Assembly (NCBI RefSeq): GCF_001458195.1 | Contig: NZ_CYPU01000006.1 | Coordinates: 1-64,000 of the forward strand | Source of the DNA: Ruegeria atlantica | GTDB lineage: Bacteria; Pseudomonadota; Alphaproteobacteria; Rhodobacterales; Rhodobacteraceae | Direction: 5' to 3' | Length of the DNA stretch: 64,000 nt | Shown here: positions 61,091-64,000 of the stretch, one piece after another | How the letters are laid out: the number at the start of each line of letters is the position of its first letter | Numbering within the stretch: position 1 is the stretch's first letter | Position numbers and translations under genes: made by a program | Notes under the pieces: generated by a model | Seen by the model: the letters and a program-made list of their open reading frames with translations, nothing else | Databases searched by the model: none | Told to the model about the DNA's origin: nothing

Positions 61091-62286
61091 AGGATTACGC
61101 TCCACTGCACCACCGGATAGGCGGATTTCCAGCCGCGCCGAGGTCCCAGTGCCGAAGCCTGCGCCAGTTCGATGCGCAAAAGTTCTCCGCCTAGTTTTTC
61201 GTGCCATTGCGCCAGTAAGGCTTCGCTTTCCAACGTCACAGCATTGGCGACCAACCTGGTGCCGGCGGGCAGGGCGGCGTGCAGCCAATTCAGCAATTCG
61301 GTACTCAGGCCGCCGCCGATGAATACCACATCCGGAAACCCAAGGCCGTCCAGTGCGGTCGGTGCTGTGCCATGAACAACTTGCAGCCGGTCTTGCCCTA
61401 ACGTGTCGGCATTTCGGCGAATGCGGTCCGCGCGATCCTCGCGGGGTTCGATCGTGGTTGCGGTCAGGGTCGGGTCGCACATCAGCCACTCGATGCTGAT
61501 CGAGCCGGTGCCGCCGCCGATATCCCACAGATGCTCGCCGCGCTTGGGGGCCAGTGCCGACAGGGTCAGCGCCCGCACGGGGCGTTTGGTGATCTGGCCA
61601 TCATTCTCGAAGATATCATCCGGCTTACCCGAGGCCTTGGGCAGCGCCTCTCCTTCACCCGCAACTTCAAGCCCAACGCAGACCGGATGGTCGAACCCGC
61701 CCAGCAGGGCTTCGGTCAGCGACACGCTGCGCGACCGTTCGCGGGGGCCGCCAAGGGCTTCCATGACATGCAATTGCGTATCGGCAAAACCAGTTTCGTT
61801 GAGATATGTCGCAAGCTCGGCCACCGCAGCGCCGTTGCGCAGCAGCAGGATGGCGCGCAATCCAGGCGAAAGATGTGGGCGCAGACGGGTCAGCGGGGCG
61901 GCGTGCAGACCAAATGTCTGCGTGCTTTCCAACGGCCAGCCCAGACGCGCGGCGGCTAGCGAGAACGTGGACTGACCCGGATGGGCTGTCCATTCTCCGG
62001 CGTCGAAATTGCGCGCGATTACCGAGCCCGCGCCGAACCAGAACGGATCGCCCGAGGCCAGAACAACCGTTGGGCGTCCGCGAAACCCGGTCAGGATCGG
62101 CAGGCCGTTGGAAAAAGGCACGGGCCAATCTACGCGCTGTGCGCCTGTGTCGGGGATCAGTGACAAATGGCGCGGCGGCCCCATGATGATTTCGGCACGC
62201 TCCAGTACTTGACGACTTGCGGGTGACAGGCCATCCAGTCCATCTTCGCCCAAGCCCAAAACGCTTAGCCACGGAGCTTCATGCAT
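61087..62286 (-). CDS. cobL: Precorrin-6Y C5,15-methyltransferase (decarboxylating)
   Basis: 399 residues from ATG 62286, with AGGAGG seven bases upstream. N-terminal CbiE-like methyltransferase (WLSVLGLGEDGLDGLSPASR; VVLASGDPFWFGAGSVIARN) fused to a C-terminal CbiT-like Rossmann methyltransferase (GEHLWDIGGGTGSISIEWLM near 240). CobL methylates C-5 and C-15 and decarboxylates the ring C acetate. It faces cobK head to head with start codons sharing two base pairs, so their promoters or leaders lie in each other's coding sequence. Confidence 0.96.
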   Translation of the reverse strand: MHEAPWLSVLGLGEDGLDGLSPASRQVLERAEIIMGPPRHLSLIPDTGAQRVDWPVPFSNGLPILTGFRGRPTVVLASGDPFWFGAGSVIARNFDAGEWTAHPGQSTFSLAAARLGWPLESTQTFGLHAAPLTRLRPHLSPGLRAILLLRNGAAVAELATYLNETGFADTQLHVMEALGGPRERSRSVSLTEALLGGFDHPVCVGLEVAGEGEALPKASGKPDDIFENDGQITKRPVRALTLSALAPKRGEHLWDIGGGTGSISIEWLMCDPTLTATTIEPREDRADRIRRNADTLGQDRLQVVHGTAPTALDGLGFPDVVFIGGGLSTELLNWLHAALPAGTRLVANAVTLESEALLAQWHEKLGGELLRIELAQASALGPRRGWKSAYPVVQWSVIL

Positions 62287-63034
62287 GACCAACCTCCTGA
62301 TCCTTGGTGGCACGACCGAGGCAAATGCACTGGCCAAAACCTTGGCCGATCAGGGCATCCCGGCAACCTATTCCTATGCCGGTCGGGTAGACAATCCAAG
62401 ACCGCAGCCCCTGCCGGTGCGTGTTGGAGGGTTCGGCGGCGTCGAAGGCCTGACCCGTTACCTGACGGACCACGCGATCACTCATGTAGTCGATGCCACC
62501 CATCCCTTTGCCGCGCAAATGAGCACAAACGCCATTTCTGCGTGTCGCGAGGTCGGGGTGCCCCTTGCCGCTTTGACGCGCCCGGCATGGCGCGCGCAGG
62601 ACGAAGATCGTTGGCAGCACGTTTCTGATATAGTCGCGGCGGTTACCGCCTTGAGCGGTCCAAAACGGCGCGTTTTTCTGGCCGTTGGCCGCCTGCATCT
62701 TGAAGATTTCGCGGCTCAGCCCCAACATCACTTCTTGCTGAGGCTGGTGGATGAACCGGATGCACTGCCGCTGCCCGATTGCGAGGCGATCGTGTCGCGC
62801 GGACCTTTCACCGAAGCAGGGGACCGGGCGCTGATGCTGCAGCATGGCATTGAACTGGTTGTGTCCAAGAACTCTGGCGGCACCGGTGCACGCGCCAAGC
62901 TGGATGCCGCGCGCGCTCTGGGCGTACCGGTGCTGATGATTGACAGGCCGACCCTTCCGCAAAGGACCGAATTGTCGAACGTGACGCAGGTTCTGGACTG
63001 GTTGGCTCATTCCGGGGTGAACCTCGGGGTATAG
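62285..63034 (+). CDS. cobK: Precorrin-6A reductase
   Basis: 249 residues. TNLLILGGTTEANALAKTLA is the NADPH-site start, with AITHVVDATHPFAAQMSTNA near residue 70 and GIELVVSKNSGGTGARAKLD near 200. It reduces precorrin-6A to precorrin-6B with NADPH. GGAG lies 8 bases before the ATG, inside the cobL coding end. It is the only plus-strand cob gene here, head to head with cobL, and its 3' end overlaps cobJ by 28 bases (convergent). Confidence 0.95.
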   Translation: MTNLLILGGTTEANALAKTLADQGIPATYSYAGRVDNPRPQPLPVRVGGFGGVEGLTRYLTDHAITHVVDATHPFAAQMSTNAISACREVGVPLAALTRPAWRAQDEDRWQHVSDIVAAVTALSGPKRRVFLAVGRLHLEDFAAQPQHHFLLRLVDEPDALPLPDCEAIVSRGPFTEAGDRALMLQHGIELVVSKNSGGTGARAKLDAARALGVPVLMIDRPTLPQRTELSNVTQVLDWLAHSGVNLGV

Positions 63035-63759
63035 ACGATCGGCGCGCTGTCACGGTTGATGACGCGCGTCAGGGATGACCCAACAATGACGACGGTTTGC
63101 ATGTCAGCCATGTCAGGCGTCGCCTCGGCCAGTGTTGAAATCCGGATCGCCTCATCCGCGCGGGATACGGCACGCGCGAACAGGATCAGGCGCTCGGGCT
63201 CGCATTCTTCGCGTAGGATTTCCAGTGTTTTTACAAAGCCTTCCGGGCGGGATTTTGAGCGCGGGTTATAAAACGCCATCGCGAAATCCGCCTGCGCTGC
63301 TAGGCGAAGACGTTTTTCAACCAGCGACCAGGGTTTCAGATTGTCGCTGAGGTTGATGGCACAGAAATCATGACCCAGCGGTGCCCCGGCCCGCGCGGAT
63401 GCCGCCAGCATCGCGGTTATGCCGGGAAGGACGTCTATGGGAATGTTACGCCACTCGGCTGGACCGTTTTCCAAGGCTTCGAACACCGCAGCCGCCATGG
63501 CGAACACACCGGGATCGCCCGAGGAGACAACGACCACGCGTTTTCCCTCAGCCGCCATCTGCAACGCGTGTTGGGATCGGTCGATCTCGACCCGGTTGTC
63601 GCTGGCGTGCAACGTCAGACCAGGGCGCTCGGCCACGCGCGCGACATAGGGGATGTAACCGACCACGTCCGTGGCATCCGTCAACGCAGCTGAAACCTCG
63701 GGGGTTACGAGATCTTCGTTACCAGGCCCAAGGCCCGCAATCTTGACCCAACCACTCAT
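63007..63759 (-). CDS. cobJ: Precorrin-3B C17-methyltransferase
   Basis: 250 residues from ATG 63759. VKIAGLGPGNEDLVTPEVSA, KRVVVVSSGDPGVFAMAAAV (SAM loop), IDVLPGITAMLAASARAGAP, DFAMAFYNPRSKSRPEGFV. It methylates C-17 with ring contraction to give precorrin-4. It is preceded on the same strand by cobI, whose stop overlaps the cobJ start by 4 bases, and converges on cobK. Confidence 0.96.
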   Translation of the reverse strand: MSGWVKIAGLGPGNEDLVTPEVSAALTDATDVVGYIPYVARVAERPGLTLHASDNRVEIDRSQHALQMAAEGKRVVVVSSGDPGVFAMAAAVFEALENGPAEWRNIPIDVLPGITAMLAASARAGAPLGHDFCAINLSDNLKPWSLVEKRLRLAAQADFAMAFYNPRSKSRPEGFVKTLEILREECEPERLILFARAVSRADEAIRISTLAEATPDMADMQTVVIVGSSLTRVINRDSAPIVYTPRFTPE

Positions 63760-64000
63760 GGCCGCCGTCCCTGACCATGCACGATGATGATCGAGAAATA
63801 GGGCGTCACCTTTTCGCATGCCTCGGACAGTTTCGTCACCACCTGGTTCGGCATCTGTGCAAACTCGACGATCCAGGCACGGTCATACAGACCAGCTGTT
63901 TTTAGCGCGCGCTTCACCTTGTCGATATTGCGTCCGATTTTCATGACAACCAAAGCGTCAGTCTGTGCCATGCGAATTGCCAGATCTTCTTCGGGCAGGG
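63756..64000 (-). CDS. cobI: Precorrin-2 C20-methyltransferase, C-terminal part (runs off the window)
   Basis: About 81 residues from the C-terminus, 5' end outside the window. Read from the edge: LPEEDLAIRMAQTDALVVMK, then IGRNIDKVKRALKTAGLYDR and AWIVEFAQMPNQVVTKLSEA. This matches the DALVVMKxGRN block and end of CobI/CbiL. CobI makes precorrin-3A from precorrin-2. Its stop overlaps the cobJ start, consistent with a cobI-cobJ unit. Confidence 0.88.
   Translation of the reverse strand, partial: LPEEDLAIRMAQTDALVVMKIGRNIDKVKRALKTAGLYDRAWIVEFAQMPNQVVTKLSEACEKVTPYFSIIIVHGQGRRP

Noticed and set aside
60722..61528. Long version of cobE (268 codons)
   Set aside because: The extra N-terminus lies inside cobL in another frame; CobE homology begins at the ATG at 61090, which overlaps the cobL stop.
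57049..64000. Cobalamin riboswitch in the cob cluster
   Set aside because: The cob genes overlap each other without leader space, and no B12-box-like sequence is seen in the window; a riboswitch, if any, lies upstream of the parts shown.
1..64000. CRISPR array, prophage or defence system
   Set aside because: No spaced direct repeats, phage structural genes, toxin-antitoxin pair, restriction or defence gene was recognised.

Overview
The window looks like chromosome from an aerobic alphaproteobacterium of the Rhodobacteraceae, most likely the Roseobacter/Ruegeria group. The reasons are moderately high GC, genes packed with 4-bp ATGA overlaps, an aerobic (late cobalt insertion) cobalamin cluster with cobF, cobE and a fused cobL, an opgC-opgG-opgH glucan operon, a SelD fused to an NADH-dehydrogenase-like domain, and protein families typical of this group. 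Nearly everything is core or near-core metabolism. No phage, plasmid, CRISPR or defence island is visible. The only mobile DNA is a decayed IS3-family element at the left edge.

Layout: 1-1709 holds an internally deleted IS3-type element that cuts off the 5' end of an HlyD-type secretion adaptor gene. 1782-5959 holds a rhodanese, small conserved proteins, an alpha/beta hydrolase, glyA and nadK. 5991-6205 holds a CRP-type palindrome followed by a probable structured small RNA that ends in a strong terminator. 6218-12180 (minus) holds an amidase, prpE (propionyl-CoA synthetase) preceded by a cluster of TTTGCAAA-type operators, and a maeB-type malic enzyme. 12366-14136 holds a membrane protein overlapping a two-cupin protein. 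14240-18764 is the nucleoside salvage operon cdd-deoA-deoB-add-upp. 18770-21952 holds a degenerate M48-like membrane protein, a DMT exporter and a Hint-fold protein without its catalytic residues.

22019-29849 (minus) is a beta-oxidation cluster: FadB-like, cupin, FadA-like, GST, a small protein and FadE-like, headed by two related MerR regulators with palindromes between them. 29967-32227 (plus) holds two hotdog thioesterases and a MATE exporter. 32224-34383 (minus) is DUF952-DUF1330-pyrD-arsC. 34492-37970 (plus) holds a periplasmic 5'-nucleotidase, an SRAP protein and mnmH (tRNA 2-selenouridine synthase). It converges on selD (minus), which lies directly behind a complete mrp/mnh Na+/H+ antiporter operon (A/B fused, C, D, E, F, G; 40126-46053). 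MnmH and SelD form the selenouridine tRNA pathway.

46272-47557 holds a membrane-anchored rhodanese and a secreted PHB-depolymerase-like esterase. 47558-53545 (minus) is the osmoregulated periplasmic glucan operon opgC-opgG-opgH with a TPR protein upstream. 53721-57048 (minus) holds a class III CoA-transferase, a ThDP-dependent enzyme and a DUF302 protein. 57149-64000 is part of the aerobic cobalamin cluster: cobL-cobE-cobM-cobB-cobA-cobF and cobI(partial)-cobJ on minus, cobK on plus. The start codons of cobL and cobK overlap on opposite strands.

I see no clearly new multi-gene system. The best leads are the candidate small RNA under a CRP-like site, the operator cluster at prpE, the two inactivated enzyme folds (M48-like and Hint), the uncharacterised CoA-transferase/ThDP pair, the mrp-selD linkage and the overlapping cobL/cobK starts.
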